Shown here: in pieces, positions 1 through 11,320 of the stretch
How positions within the stretch are numbered: position 1 is the first letter of the stretch
Layout: every line of letters begins with the position of its first letter
DNA from: Megaustenia siamemsis
Lineage: Eukaryota; Mollusca; Gastropoda; Stylommatophora; Ariophantidae
Direction of reading: 5' to 3'
Length of the DNA: 64,000 nt
Assembly: GCA_032433765.1 (NCBI GenBank)
Contig: JAVIAB010000008.1
Location: forward strand, 40,295,736 to 40,359,735
Made by a program: the position numbers and the translations under genes
Notes under the pieces: generated by a model
Told to the model about the DNA's origin: nothing
Databases searched by the model: none
What the model saw: only the letters and a program-made list of their open reading frames with translations

Positions 1-156
1 TCGCAGACGACAAAGAGAGAAAATACTAAATAAACAGCTTGATGTCAAGTCAGGGAAAACTGTCAACAACCGAATTGATACGACGCACGGTGGATTGAAG
101 ATTGTGGAAGGACATGATCGCCTACGCTTACCGGTATGGCACATGATGATGATGAA
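1..156 (+). mobile_element. LINE-C 3' end fragment
   Basis: This is the last ~150 bp of a non-LTR retrotransposon; the rest lies outside the window. It encodes the degraded C-terminal tail of the reverse-transcriptase ORF (an RRQRE motif, then a tail like DxxLWRDMIAYANRYGT) and ends in an ATGATGATGATGA run. The same 3' end occurs at 12553-12872, 45480-45680 and 51651-52018. Confidence 0.8.
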
Positions 157-269
157 GTTAAAAAGTTGTTACTTAGTTCCATAACATAACCCTCTCTGTC
201 ATGGCTGCTGGTTATGTCTAGGCCAACCACAATGTAATGAGAATTATCCTCGGACAGTTCCAATGATAT

Positions 270-690
270 AATTAGTCTGATGAAACGTGTCAGACGAATG
301 ACAGGATACAGTCTGAAAGATAAGATCAGAATTGAAGAACTGAGAAAAAGATAGGAATAGCCCCCGCCATAGAATATATAAAGAAACAACAGATAAAATG
401 GTTTGGCCACGTGACACGGCAGAAAGATCAAAACACAACACAACGAGCCCTCAATAAACGTGGCGAGAATACCAGACCCTAAGGTCGAGCACAAAAAAGA
501 TGAATCCATGGAATATTTGAAGCACTAGGTAACATAACAGCAGCAGAGGCGAAGAGAAGAGCAAAAGACCGCAAATTATATCTTCCCGCGACGCTGAAAG
601 GCAAATGAGGAAGAAAAGAATACGAAGAGACAATGAAACTTAGAACAGTTCTACTTTGGACCGAAGATGACAAGAAAGCAATCTGGAGAG
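270..690 (+). mobile_element. LINE-E 3' fragment (degenerate)
   Basis: It encodes the C-terminal LINE segment with the tokens RNEELRK, EYIKKQQIKWFGHVTRQKDQ and KDCKLYLP, but is frameshifted near 350 (GAAAAAGATAGG). Copies of the same family lie at 24975-25325 (minus) and 59290-59610 (plus). The WFGHV motif is typical of the region after the RT domain in many invertebrate LINEs. The copy is non-functional. Confidence 0.75.
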
Positions 691-1634
691 AATCATGACA
701 AGGAATGGTGCCCAGAGAATTGACGGGTCTTACGTGTGGTTCTCTTGAAAGGTTGAATAAAGTCAGACAAAAGTAGCAATCTCTAATTCTAGCCGTACAT
801 CCCAGTGGGCATAAATAAGGTTGAGTGGTGAATGAGTTTAGTGAAAAGAAAATCTTAAAATCGTTCTTTATCAGAGTTTGCGGTTACCAAATAATATCAA
901 CGGAATTTTAACATTCTGTGTACACGTGATGTGTTTTCACTATCAATATTTGCGTGGAAATCTTAGATACCCACGATATATGATTATCTTCCGGTCGTGT
1001 TGAAAATTCAGGAAAATTAATTTGTTCTAGCCTCGTTCTGAAAACTCTTATCTTGTGGTTGCGCAATGTAAATAAACACCTGACAAATACAATGCGCTTC
1101 AACTGCTATATTTTCCTGCTATTCGATATTTTTTTATAGTTTCTATTCTATTTTAACATTTTAAAATATAAGTTTGGAATTTTAACCCAAAATATCGGTT
1201 AATTTGAATGCAGCAAAGATAGAAAGCAAAAGAAAGTGATTAAAACAATCGAAATATATATGAGATTGCATCTGTGAATAGTTTGATAATTAATGATCTG
1301 GAAAAATTCCAACTATATTGTTCTATGCAGAAGCGTTCTCAAATTAGAAATATATTATAAAGCAATTAATTTGTTTTTTTAAATAATAAATCATGAGAGT
1401 ACCGTGCACAAAAGATTGAGAGAAGGGGAAAGGGTTCAGTTCATATTTCGGTTATATCTTTATTTGGGTTTTCGATCTCAATGCAGATATCAGCAGCATG
1501 CTTCACCGTTGTCCCAACAATGAAATATCACCGCATCTAGGACTGTCTTAGAACACCAGAACTTTTTTTGACTCAAACTGAGCTGTGCGGATTTGCAGGT
1601 CTGAAGAATATGTGCTAGGTTTTTTTTTTTTTAG
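691..1634. other. No gene recognised, AT-rich
   Basis: I see no recognisable coding region, repeat array or transposon end here. It has AT-rich runs and a T homopolymer at about 1621-1632, just before the LINE-A 3' end. Confidence 0.5.
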
Positions 1635-2516
1635 ACTGACAATCTATCTATCTATTGACCTTTTGAGCCGTAGCCGGCCCATAGGGCGTAGACCAAGATA
1701 TTCCTTCTCTTATATAAATTTTTATTCTAGCAGTTTTCAATTCTTTTAAAGATATTTTATAAAATCTCGCCATTTGTCTCTGTTCTGTGCTATCTCATTG
1801 AGGGAGCCGATTCCTGCTGCTCTTGCCTCTCTCATCAATGTTCTTCTCAATGTCTCTCTGGGTCTTCCTCTTTTCCTCTTACCTGTTGTTTCCCACATGA
1901 GGGATTACTATGCTATTGGGTTATTATCTCTTCTCATCACATGTCCAACATATGACCATCGTCTTTTCTTTATTACTGAAGATATTAGTGGTTGATTGGC
2001 GATTTCTCTAATTTCCTCGTTTGTTTTCAATTTGTTCCACGCTATACCAAGTATTTTCCTTACACATTTATTTTCGAATGCCATCAACATTGTTTCTATA
2101 TCTCTTGTTGCTTTCCAGCTTTCACACGCATACGTAAGGGTTGATAGTACATTTGATTTGAATATTCTAAATTTTGTGTTTGTGCTGATGAGTTTTGATT
2201 TCCACAACTTTTCAAGGCTTCTGAAAGACATTGCTGCTTTAACCATTCTGGTTTTAATTTCTTTGGTTGTATCCCCTTCTCGATCAATGCGACTTCCAAG
2301 ATAGATAAAGTGATCGATCTCTTCCACTGGTTTGTTTTCCATGCATATTTTGTTGTCTGTTGGAATTAAGCTTTTCATGACTTTAGCCTTTTCATGATTG
2401 ATCTCAAGCCCAATTTTGCTGGCTATTGATGATAGTTCATTTGTGTTTTCCTGCATCGTTTTTATCTGACTGCTGATGAGGACTATGTCATCAGCAAAGT
2501 CGAGGTCCTCCAAATA
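1635..2516 (-). mobile_element. LINE-A copy 1, 5'-truncated
   Basis: The C-terminal part of a LINE reverse-transcriptase ORF is encoded on the minus strand. It begins at the RT catalytic motif (LDFADDIVLISSQ), runs through YLGSRIDREGDT and YACESWK, and ends in the RRWSYVGHVMRRDNN region. Beyond about 1930, Lys-Gln codons of the second copy are replaced by TAG TAA. The 3' end is a short TAGA-type tetranucleotide (TCTATCTATCTATTGACC on the plus strand). It is highly similar to 3822-5701. Similarity stops abruptly at about 2516, so this copy is truncated inside the RT domain. A possible GACAAT duplication flanks it, but that is weak. Confidence 0.85.
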
Positions 2517-2576
2517 GACAATGAATTTTCTATTAAATTGTAGTCTCGGGAATCTATAGACAGGCATCCTGCACAT

Positions 2577-2930
<354 letters not shown>

Positions 2931-2940
2931 ACTTTACCAC

Positions 2941-2985
2941 TCCGAGTCTAATTTCTTTACTTGTATACCCTTCTCGATCAATGAA
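2941..2985 (-). mobile_element. Short internal LINE-A fragment
   Basis: About 45 bp around TCTAATTTCTTTACTTG and CCCTTCTCGATCAATG match the segment at 4437-4470 of LINE-A copy 2. It sits directly beside the compound microsatellite. Confidence 0.5.
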
Positions 2986-3009
2986 TATTGACTCAGCACT
3001 GCAGGCATA

Positions 3010-3821
3010 TAAATAGGTTCACACTAGCATAAGACACATAGCGATGTGTATCAATTTTATTGTTTCATGTCACTGTTTGGTAGCATGTACGTCATTTCCA
3101 TCTGCCAGTTTCTTCTTCTCTTCTTTTCTCTTTCTCACTGGTACCGAAAGGGTGTCGTAGTTATATCATTTGTTGTTCTTGAGCTGCTCGAACTGTCTGA
3201 ATTAGTGATTTTCCTTTGTTCTTACATGTCTCTGTCACTGCATCTATCCATCTTCTTCTGGGTCTTCCTCTTGGTCTTTTTCCATGCATTCTCGAGAAGA
3301 ACGCCCTTGTTGGTGATTGGTAAGGATTTATTCTGACCAGGTGGCCAAATCATTTAAACTGTTGTTGTTCTATATATTCTTGGCAGGGTTTTGTTCCTAC
3401 TATTTTTCTTATGGTTTCATTTGGTATTCTAACTCTTCTTGTGTTGTTTGTTACTTTTCTCAAGCATTGCACTTCACATGTTTTGATCTTTCTTAAATGT
3501 GATTTAGTAAGGGTCCATTTTTGACTTTCATAGCGCAAAGTTGGCATGAAAATGCTATTTATCATTTGTTGTTTAGCTGGCATAGAAATGTTTTGATGTC
3601 TTAACAATGGTGAAAGCTGGTATGTGACAGCATTTGCTTTTTGTATTCTCATGTCAATTTCTCTGTCTAGTTTTTCATCTTCTGTAAACATTGTGCCCAA
3701 ATACTTGAATTCTTCTACTTGTTTTATTTCTTTATCTTTGATCTTAATGTTTAATGGGTGTCTTAACTTGCTTATTCTCATAGCCTCTGTTTTTGCTGTA
3801 TTAATTTTCATACTGTAATTT
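3010..3821 (-). mobile_element. LINE-F 3' portion, interrupted by LINE-A
   Basis: The minus strand encodes the C-terminal part of a LINE ORF: INTAKTEAM, EFKYLGTMFTEDEKLDREID, RYESQKWTLTKSH, then EYIEQQQFK, a TGA where WFGHLV would be expected, and KRPRGRPRRRWIDAV. The upstream protein segment (LLQQHITYLDKSCANYS) lies at 5702-5945, beyond LINE-A. The sequence ATACTGTAATTT at 3810-3821 is repeated at 5702-5713. Joined across it, the frame reads smoothly from CANYS into MKINTAKTEAM. The 3' limit near 3010-3050 is approximate. Confidence 0.85.
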
Positions 3822-5701
3822 CTATCTATCTATTGACCTTTCGAGCCGTAACCGGCCCATAGGGCGTAGACCAAGATACACCTTCTCCTATATGAATTTT
3901 TGTTCTAGCAGTTTTCTTTTAAAGATATTTTATCAAATCTCGCCATCTGTCTCTGTTCTGTGCAAGCAGTTCTATCTCATTGAGGGAGCCGATTCCTGCT
4001 GCTCTTGCCTTTCTCATCAATGTTCTTCTCAGTGTCTCCCTGGGTCTTCCTCTTTTTCTTTTACCTGTTGTTTCCCATATGAGGGCTTGCTTTGCTATTC
4101 GATTATTATCTCTTCTCATCACATGTCCAACGTATGACCATCGTCTTTTCTTTATTACTGAAGATATTAGTGGTTGATTGGCGATTTCTCTAATTTCCTC
4201 GTTTGTTTTGAATTCGTTCCATTCTATACCAAGTATTTTCCTTAGACATTTATTTTCGAATGCGTTCAACTTTGTTTCTATATCTCTTGTTGTTTTCCAG
4301 CTTTCACACGCATACGTAAGGGTTGATAGTACATTTGATTTGAATAGACTAAGTTTTGTGTTTGTGCTAATGAGTTTTGATTTCCACAACTTTTCAAGGC
4401 TTCTGAAAGACATTGCTGCTTTAGCCAGTCTGATTCTAATTTCTTTGCTCGTATCCCCTTCTCGATCAATGTGACTTCCAAGATAGATAAAGTGATCGAT
4501 CTCTTCTACTGGTTTGTTTTCCATGTATATTTTGTCACTTGTTGGAATTAAACTTTTCATGACTTTAGTCTTTTCATGATTGACCTCAAGCCCAATTTTG
4601 CTGGCTATTGATGATAGTTCATTTGTGTTTTCCTGCATCGTTTTTATCTGACTGCTGATGAGAACTATGTCATCAGCAAAGTCGAGGTCCTCCAAATGGT
4701 CTCCTTGTATCCATTCGATGCCTTTATTACCAGTGCAGCATTTCTTCATTATGAAGTCCATAACAATTCCAAATAACAAGGGCGATAAAATACATCATTG
4801 TTTAACCCCAGTTTCTATTGGGAAACATTCGCTCAGTCCTTCCTCTGTTCGAACTGCACATGTGTAACCATCATACATGTCTTTGATAATATTTATGATT
4901 TTTGATGGTAAACCATATTGCTTCAGAATTTTCCACAAAGAATCTCTATGAATACTATCAAATGCTTTTTTGAAGTCGATGAAGTTAAGTACAAAAGGTT
5001 TTTGCTTTTCAATGTGTTCCTCCAATATAAGTCGTAGAGTGAAAATGTGGTCAAGACAGCTTCTCCCTTTTCTAAACCCAGCCTGTTCTTCACGCATTAC
5101 TGTATCTATTGAATCCTTTATTCTATTTAGGATGATTTTACAGAATAACTTTGAGGCAACTGACAAAAGTGTCACGCCTCTCCAGTTGTTACAATCTCTA
5201 AGATTGCCCTTTTTTGGGATCTTAACAATGATTCCTTTTTTCCATTTATGAGGCGTCTTCTCTGTTTTCCAAATGATGTTGAACATTTTTCGGAGATGTA
5301 TTAAATTATGGCTATCAATTGCCTTGAGGATCTCAGCTGTTAACTTATCCTCTCCAGCAGCCTTGTTATTGGTCATTAGCTTTAAGGTGGTTTCTATTTC
5401 ACTCAAGGTGAAGTCATCTAAATTTACATCTAATTCTGCTGCTGGTGTTTCAGCTTCAAAATCTATTAAACTGTGAGGTAGTGGACGGTTAAGAATTTCT
5501 TTGAAGTGTTCCGCCCAACGGGCTTTTATGTCTGCGCTTGTTGTTAGCATTAATCCAGATTTCTCTAGAATTGGTGTTCCACTGGATGTATAGGTGTTTG
5601 TCAGCATCTTTTGTACAGTATAGAGAGTTCTGCTGTCTCCTGTAATTGCAGCTGTCTCTGCTTTCTCTGCCAAGTTGTCTATATAAGCTCTTGTATCTTG
5701 T
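3822..5701 (-). mobile_element. LINE-A copy 2, 5'-truncated, inserted in LINE-F
   Basis: This 1,880-bp non-LTR retrotransposon copy is flanked by the 12-bp target-site duplication ATACTGTAATTT (3810-3821 and 5702-5713). It ends at its 3' side in a short TCTA repeat. It encodes most of the RT domain and the C-terminal region but no endonuclease, as expected from 5' truncation during target-primed reverse transcription. Copies or fragments of the same family lie at 1635-2516, 2941-2985 and 8945-9090. Confidence 0.9.
3919..5701 (-). pseudogene. LINE-A reverse-transcriptase ORF, broken by one TGA
   Basis: One reading frame runs from the LINE-A 5' junction to a stop at 3919, interrupted only by TGA at 4797-4795. 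In order it shows NNKAAGEDKLTAE, WKKGIIVKIPKKG, NWRGVTLLSV, the RT segment EEQAGFRKGRSCLDHI, motif A (FIDFKKAFDSIH), ETGVKQ-stop-CILSPLLFG (Gly codon GGA expected at the stop), and motif C (FADD). The C-terminal region contains YACESWK, RRWSYVGHVMRRDNN and GKRKRGRPRET. The apparent 370-residue ORF starting at 5907 is chimeric: its first 68 residues come from LINE-F sequence and only the rest from LINE-A. There is no intact protein. Confidence 0.88.
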
Positions 5702-5945
5702 ATACTGTAATTTGCGCAACTTTTATCTAGATATGTTATATGCTGTTGTAGCAGGTTTTCATCCTCATACATTAGACATTTGTCATCTAAGTTATCATTT
5801 GCGTTCTTATTGTTGGTTGTTTCCAGATTTATTTGTCCATATATATGATGAAGAGGAGTTGTGAGAGGAGACATCCATGTCTCACATCTGTTGCAACCTG
5901 AAACCATTCTGACAAACCCTCCGATGCTCTAACAGCACTTTGTCG
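5702..5945 (-). mobile_element. LINE-F RT fragment, upstream side of the LINE-A insertion
   Basis: On the minus strand this encodes AVRASEGLSEWFQV, DVRHGCLLS and LLFIIYMDK (RT motif region) in one frame, then KCLMYEDENLLQQHITYLDK in another, so at least one frameshift lies between them. The second part continues into LINE-F at 3010-3821 once LINE-A is removed. The 5' limit is approximate. Confidence 0.8.
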
Positions 5946-6404
5946 TCTCCATGTTTACCTCGTTCTAAACTCATGAAGCCTCTAGATTGCTTCCTCATTA
6001 ATCACAGTGTCAGTCTTCGGTCGCTGTGAGTCTTTAGTGAACCCTTATTGTATGTTTCTACGAAACTAGTCACTCGGCTATTTTTGTGACTCTGCTACCC
6101 GTTTATTAACTCATTATTTGTAGACGTCAGAGATCGGTTCTCGTTGTCTGTGTGTGTGCGCGCGCGTGCGTTCGTTCGTTTGTGTGTGTGAGTGTGTTTA
6201 TATGTATGTTTTAGAAACAATCCTACAATGAATGACAACATTAAATGAAGATTGTGACCAGAATATTTGTCCTAGAAAGCTGCTGCGGATATTCAGGGAA
6301 GACAATTGAGGCCACGATTACTCTAATATTTTATAAAATTATATCACACAATCATATTCTAGTACAATGAATCAAATGTCAGCGTACAACCAGTTACCGT
6401 ATTC
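5946..6404. other. No gene recognised
   Basis: Only a short GT/CGTT-rich microsatellite (about 6150-6195) stands out. No coding similarity was seen. Confidence 0.5.
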
Positions 6405-7012
6405 CAGTCAGTCGTGATACAGCTGAAGTAATTCTAGCCGTTACTAACAGACAACCAACAACGTCTATAGATACCAGACCCAGTCAGTCGTGATACAGCT
6501 GAAGTAATTCTAGCCGTTACTAACAGACAACCAACAACGTCTATAGATACCAGACCCAGTCAGTCGTGATACAGCTGAAGTAATTCTAGCCGTTACTAAC
6601 AGACAACCAACAACGTCTATAGATACCAGACCTAGTCAGTCGTGATACAGCTGAAGTAATTCTAGCCGTTACTAACAGACAACCAACAACGTCTATAGAT
6701 ACCAGACCTAGTCAGTCGTGATACAGCTCAAGTAATTCTAGCCGTTACTAACAGACAACCAACAACGTCTATAGATACCAGACCCAGTCAGTCGTGATAC
6801 AGCTCAAGTAATTCTAGCCGTTACTAACAGACAACCAACAACGTCTATAGATACCAGACCCAGTCAGTCGTGATACAGCTGAAGTAATTCTAGCCGTTAC
6901 TAACAGACAACCAACAACGTCTATAGATACCAGACCCAGTCAGTCGTGATACAGCTCAAGTAATTCTAGCCGTTACTAACAGACAACCAACAACGTCTAT
7001 AGATACCAGACC
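6405..7012. repeat. 76-bp tandem repeat, 8 copies
   Basis: The unit starts CAGTCAGTCGTGATACAGCT and repeats exactly every 76 bp at 6405, 6481, 6557, 6633, 6709, 6785, 6861 and 6937. The copies I compared differ mainly at two sites (GAAG/CAAG and GACCC/GACCT). Such homogeneity points to recent amplification or gene conversion. Confidence 0.97.
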
Positions 7013-7370
7013 TACTTCAACCGTACATCCTCTATCGACCTATGCCTTGTAAAAGAACTATAGGTAAGCCATTTCAGCGATTTCTTCCTAGTTGCTATGA
7101 CAATCGTGAACTAACTAATCCGGTGGTTTACTTTCTCGCTTTCTTAACATATGCAAGTTTCGGCGGGGCAAGACACAAATCCCCCACCGTTAAATCACTG
7201 CGCTGCGTTTTTATATTTCAAAAAACCATAACAAAGATGAGATGTAAGAGATGCAGGAAAAGCATGTTTCTTTTTCATAACTTATAATACAAATAACTAT
7301 GAATTTAAAATGTAATTATAATTATGATAATTTATGGCAGTAATTGAGGGAACTATTTTACATTGCGTCG
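7013..7370. other. No gene recognised
   Basis: An 81-codon open frame at 7042-7287 has no motif I recognise and I do not support it as a gene. The rest is AT-rich. Confidence 0.45.
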
Positions 7371-7371
7371 T

Positions 7372-7615
7372 CATCATCATTGAGTGCCGTCTCCGCATCG
7401 AAGATTGGCTACCATGGACCGCCATTCCACTCTGTCTCTTGCTTTGATGGTGCAGATTGTCATAGGTTGATTTGTCCATCTTTTGATGCTACTCGTCCAT
7501 GTTAGTCTTGGTCTGCCTCTGCCTCTTTTACCTTGCATTTTCCCTTCCAATATTACTTTTATTAGGCTGTTGTGTCACTTAACATGCCCCAGAAATTGAC
7601 ATTGCGTGAATTGCT
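7372..7615 (-). mobile_element. LINE-D 3' end fragment
   Basis: It begins at the 3' terminus (TCATCATCATTGAGTGCCGTC on the plus strand). On the minus strand it encodes the C-terminal tail found at 9493-10310 and 43055-43504 (KGKRGRPRLTWT type, then a DGTQ-stop end). It is 5'-truncated. Confidence 0.8.
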
Positions 7616-7687
7616 ATAATCTTTTGTTGCAAATTAGCAGGTTAAATGTCAGCATAGAAGCTTAAAAGGCCGCAATTTAGCAAACAG

Positions 7688-8596
7688 CTTTTGAGTTTGC
7701 AGGAAACAATCTTAGAATGTGACAGATGATTCCATTGAGTTGCAGGAAATAATCTTAGAATGTGATAGATGATTCCATTGAGTTGCAGGAAACAATCTTA
7801 GAACTTGACATACGATTACAGTGAGCAGCATTAAAGAATCTTAGAATGTTGCAGGAGATTCTATTGAGTTGCAGGAAACAATCTTAGAATGTGACAGATG
7901 ATTCCATTGAGTTGCAGGAAATAATCTTAGAATGTGATAGATGATTCCATTGAGTTGCAGGAAACAATCTTAGTATTTGATAGATGATTCCATTGAGTTG
8001 CAGGAAACAATCTTAGAATGTGACAGATGATTCCATTGAGTTGCAGGAAATAATCTTAGAATGTGATAGATGATTCCATTGAGTTGCAGGAAACAATCTT
8101 AGTATTTGATAGATGATTCCATTGAGTTGCAGGAAACAATCTTAGAATGTGACAGATGATTCTATTGAGTTGCAGGAAATAATCTTAGAATGTGATAGAT
8201 GATTCCATTGAGTTGCAGGAAACAATCTTAGAATGTGATAGATGATTCCATTGAGTTGCAGGAAACAATCTTAGAATGTGATAGATGATTCCATTGAGTT
8301 GCAGGAAACAATCTTAGTATTTGATAAATGATTCCATTGAGTTGCAGGAAACAATCTTAGAATGTGATAGATGATTCCATTGAGTTGCAGGAAACAATCT
8401 TAGAATGTGATAGATGATTCCATTGAATTGCAGGAAACAATCTTAGAATGTCATAGATGATTCCATTGAGTTGCAGGAAACAATCTTAGAATGTGATAGA
8501 TGATTCCATTGAGTTGCAGGAAACAATCATAGAATGTGATAGATGATTCCATTAAGTTGCAGGAAACAATCTTAGAATGTGATAGATTATTCTAGG
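7688..8596. repeat. 43-bp minisatellite, ~21 copies
   Basis: The unit contains GAGTTGCAGGAAACAATCTT and GTGATAGATGATTCCATT, with a 43-bp period. A variant AGTATTTGAT recurs at 7972, 8101 and 8316, at multiples of 43, consistent with block duplication. One early unit near 7820-7850 is divergent. No coding content. Confidence 0.95.
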
Positions 8597-8944
8597 TGAT
8601 ATCGTTTTTTTTGGGGGGGGGGGTTTTCTTTTTTAAACTGAATATTCCCTTTTCTCGACGAAATAACGTTTAGAGTAGAATTATCTTGCAGCTCGAACAT
8701 CTAATTCTAAGTGATAGAGTGATCATAACATTGAGTTATTGAGTTATTTAGTTATTTTGCGGGTCATCATCTTTGCCCTCCGAACATGTCCATGGTGCTC
8801 AGATACCCTCCTCAGCAAGATCATAACAAATAGCTACCTAATGGGACAACGAAAAAAAAAGCGTATTCTGTTGACATTACAAGGAAAATGAATCAACGAG
8901 TAAATTTGTTGTACAGGTAAAAGGCGAATGTAAGTGTACGAGTA
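8597..8944. other. No gene recognised
   Basis: It has a short T-run/G-run/T-run at about 8605-8635 and otherwise unremarkable AT-rich sequence. Confidence 0.5.
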
Positions 8945-9090
8945 GTCTATCTATTTATCTATTGACCTTTCGAGTCGTAGCCGACCCATAGGGCGTACAC
9001 CCAGATACTCTTTCTCTTATCTAAATTTATATTCTAGCAGTTTTCAATAATTGTAAAGATTTTTTTTTTATCAAATCTCGCCATTTGTTT
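8945..9090 (-). mobile_element. LINE-A 3' end, truncated into a minisatellite
   Basis: The LINE-A 3' terminus is clear: CTATTTATCTATTGACC, then GGGCGTA and TTCTAGCAGTTTTCAA, matching 1640-1750 and 3825-3915. The match runs to TCTCGCCATTTG and then turns into the 19-bp tandem repeat. Confidence 0.85.
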
Positions 9091-9395
9091 CTGTATACGC
9101 TATTTATCTCTGTTTACGCCATTTGTCTCTGTTTACGCCATTTGTCTCTGTTTACGCCATTTGTCTCTGTATACGTCATTTGTCTCTGAATACGCCATTT
9201 GTCTCTGAATACGCCATTTGTCTCTGTATACGCCATTTGTCTCTGTATACGCCATTTGTCTCTGTATACGCCATTTGTCTCTGTATACGCCATTTGTCTC
9301 TGTTTACGCAATTTGTCTCTGTATACGCCATTTGTCTCTGTATACGCCATTTGTCTCTGTATACGCCATTTGTCTCTGTATACGCCATTTGTCTA
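9091..9395. repeat. 19-bp minisatellite seeded from the LINE-A 3' end
   Basis: About 16 copies of a unit like TACGCCATTTGTCTCTGTA. The unit matches adjacent LINE-A sequence (TCGCCATTTGTCTCTGTTCT in copy 1, about 1768). The LINE 3' end therefore supplied the seed. Open frames on both strands are by-products of the repeat. Confidence 0.93.
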
Positions 9396-9492
9396 CGAGT
9401 AGTCTATGTATTGTTTTAACATGTAAGACGACCAGTCATCACGTCCTCGCCTCCCAGGGTTTTGAATCCTAACCTCCCACTGCTTCTAGAAA

Positions 9493-10310
9493 CATCATCA
9501 TCATCCAGTGCCATCTCCGCAACGAAGGTTGACTACCATGAAGCGCCAATCTGCACTGTCTCATGCTTTGTTGGTGCAGGGTTATCATAGGCTGACTTCT
9601 CCATCTTTTGATGTTACTCGTCCATGTTCACCTTGGTCTGCCTCTTTACCTTATAATTCCCCTTTAGGATTACTTATAGTAGGCTGTTGTCTCTTTTAAT
9701 ATGGTCCAAATTTCGCATTTGTCTTGTTTGAATTGTGCTTAGTAGTTTTCTTTTAATTTTTAGTTGTTTTAATACTCCACCGTTTGTTTTCTTTTCTTTC
9801 CATCCAATTCTACCTATTCTTCTATATATCCACATTTCAAAGGCTTCAATTTTCTGTTCTGTTTTCTTGTCTAATGCCCATGCACCATATATGAATATTG
9901 AGATGATATAACATTATGCTATTCTCAGTTTTAGCCCAGATGTTATTTGTTTTGATTTTAGTATACTTTTCATGAAATTAAAATTACTTTTTGCCATTCC
10001 TATTCTTTTGTTTATTTCAGTTGTACATTTTCCATCACTGGTTATAGTATGGCTAAGGTAGTTGTAGTTCTGAACTGTCTCCAGGTCTATTCCTTCAATT
10101 TTGATATCCACTTGTGGGTTTTGAGTATTATCTTTGTTTATGATTATAGTTTTAGTCTTTTTGATATCCATATCTAATCCATATTTTTTGTTTGTCATGT
10201 TTATTTCATTAAGTAATTGTAGATCTTCAGGATTTTCTGCAAGTAGTAAAGTATCATCAGCATATCTTAGGTTATTGCTTTTCCTTTCCATTAATATTTA
10301 GGCCTAAAGT
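9493..10310 (-). mobile_element. LINE-D copy, 5'-truncated in the RT domain
   Basis: The minus strand encodes RT motif C (NLRYADDTLLLAENPEDLQ), LDMDIKKTKTIIINKD, TITSDGKCTTEINKRIGMAKS and KSKQITSGLKLRIA. A TAA follows, then the expected continuation (TEQKIEAFEMWIYRRIGRI, TIQTRQM) and a second TAA before the terminal tail. The 3' end is CATCATCATCATCC on the plus strand. It is a dead 5'-truncated copy. Confidence 0.88.
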
Positions 10311-10928
10311 TTAGAGAGAAACACAGGTCCGTTATAACCAATCGGAAACTAAGAGAGCGAACAAAGAATGACGTCATCCCGCATCACCAAAGCCGTTCAC
10401 TATCAACCAGTGCCCGGAAGTCTACAATAGACTGACGTTCTCTTTGGGTCAATGTGACGTATTTCTGAGCACTACATTCCGTGACCATCAGCCATCTAGA
10501 GTATTAATAAGATCCGTGGTGTTGAGAGGAAATCACCCGAAGTTTGTGACGCTTTCAGTATTGCCAGCAAGGGTGGTTGTGAGTAAAGTGACGTCATCCG
10601 TCTATAGCTGGCAAAACTTAAGTTGTCACAAACTTTGGATGATTCTTGAATTTATCTCTCAGCCCACAGACTTTAATCAAACTATCGCCGGTTTAGCTTT
10701 GGTAATTAGTCAATGGAGAAAATAGTAGAGTCAAGCACCTGCCATACATGTCGTGTAGTCGATTAGGGAGGTTAAAGTCAAGAAGGTCTTAGCCGGTGCT
10801 GCTAAGCTAAAGCAATCTTCGGTGCTTTCGTGTGTGTGTGTCGTGGGCATACTAGAGAGATTGCTGATAAGGGAGGTTTGATCAGCATGGAACGTTCGTT
10901 GTGTTATGAAGATCATCTGACGGTTAAG
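10311..10928. other. No gene recognised around the hairpin
   Basis: Apart from the hairpin and two TGACGTCATCC motifs I see no array or LINE similarity. The open frames (93 and 61 codons) have no recognisable domains. Confidence 0.45.
10531..10644. repeat. Imperfect inverted repeat (hairpin) with a CRE-like loop
   Basis: The arms 10531-10568 and 10607-10644 are 38 bp each and pair with about eight mismatches (AGTTTGTGAC against GTCACAAACT, GCCAGC against GCTGGC). The 38-nt loop contains TGACGTCATCC, a perfect cAMP-response-element core. The same TGACGTCATCC lies at about 10370. No transposon end was recognised. Confidence 0.75.
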
Positions 10929-10929
10929 A

Positions 10930-11320
10930 TAAACTAAACTAATTTAAACTAAAGTACACTAAATTAAACTAAACTTAACTATACTAAATGAAACTAGAAT
11001 ACACTAAACTACACTAAAATAAACTATACTAAATTAAACTAAACTAAACTATACTAAATTAAACTATAATATACTAAATTAATCTAAACTAAACTATACT
11101 AAATTAAACTAAACTATATTAAATTAAACTATACTAAACTATACTAAATTAAACTAAACTACACTAATTTAAACTAAACTAAACTACACTAAACTAAACT
11201 ACACTAAATTAAACTAAACTACACTAAATTAAACTAAACTACATTAAATTAAACTATGCAACACTAAACTATACTGCACTAAACTAAAATAAACTACGCT
11301 ACTCTACACTACACTGAGAT
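10930..11320. repeat. Degenerate ACTAA pentamer/decamer tract
   Basis: About 390 bp built from AAACTAAACT, ACACTAAATT and ATACTAAATT blocks. It is a degenerate pentamer-derived satellite with strong strand asymmetry: almost no G on the plus strand. Confidence 0.9.

Noticed and set aside
4795..5907. 370-codon frame as one intact reverse-transcriptase gene.
   Set aside because: The first 68 residues come from LINE-F and the rest from LINE-A, joined at a target-site duplication. The frame ends at a nonsense codon inside the RT domain.
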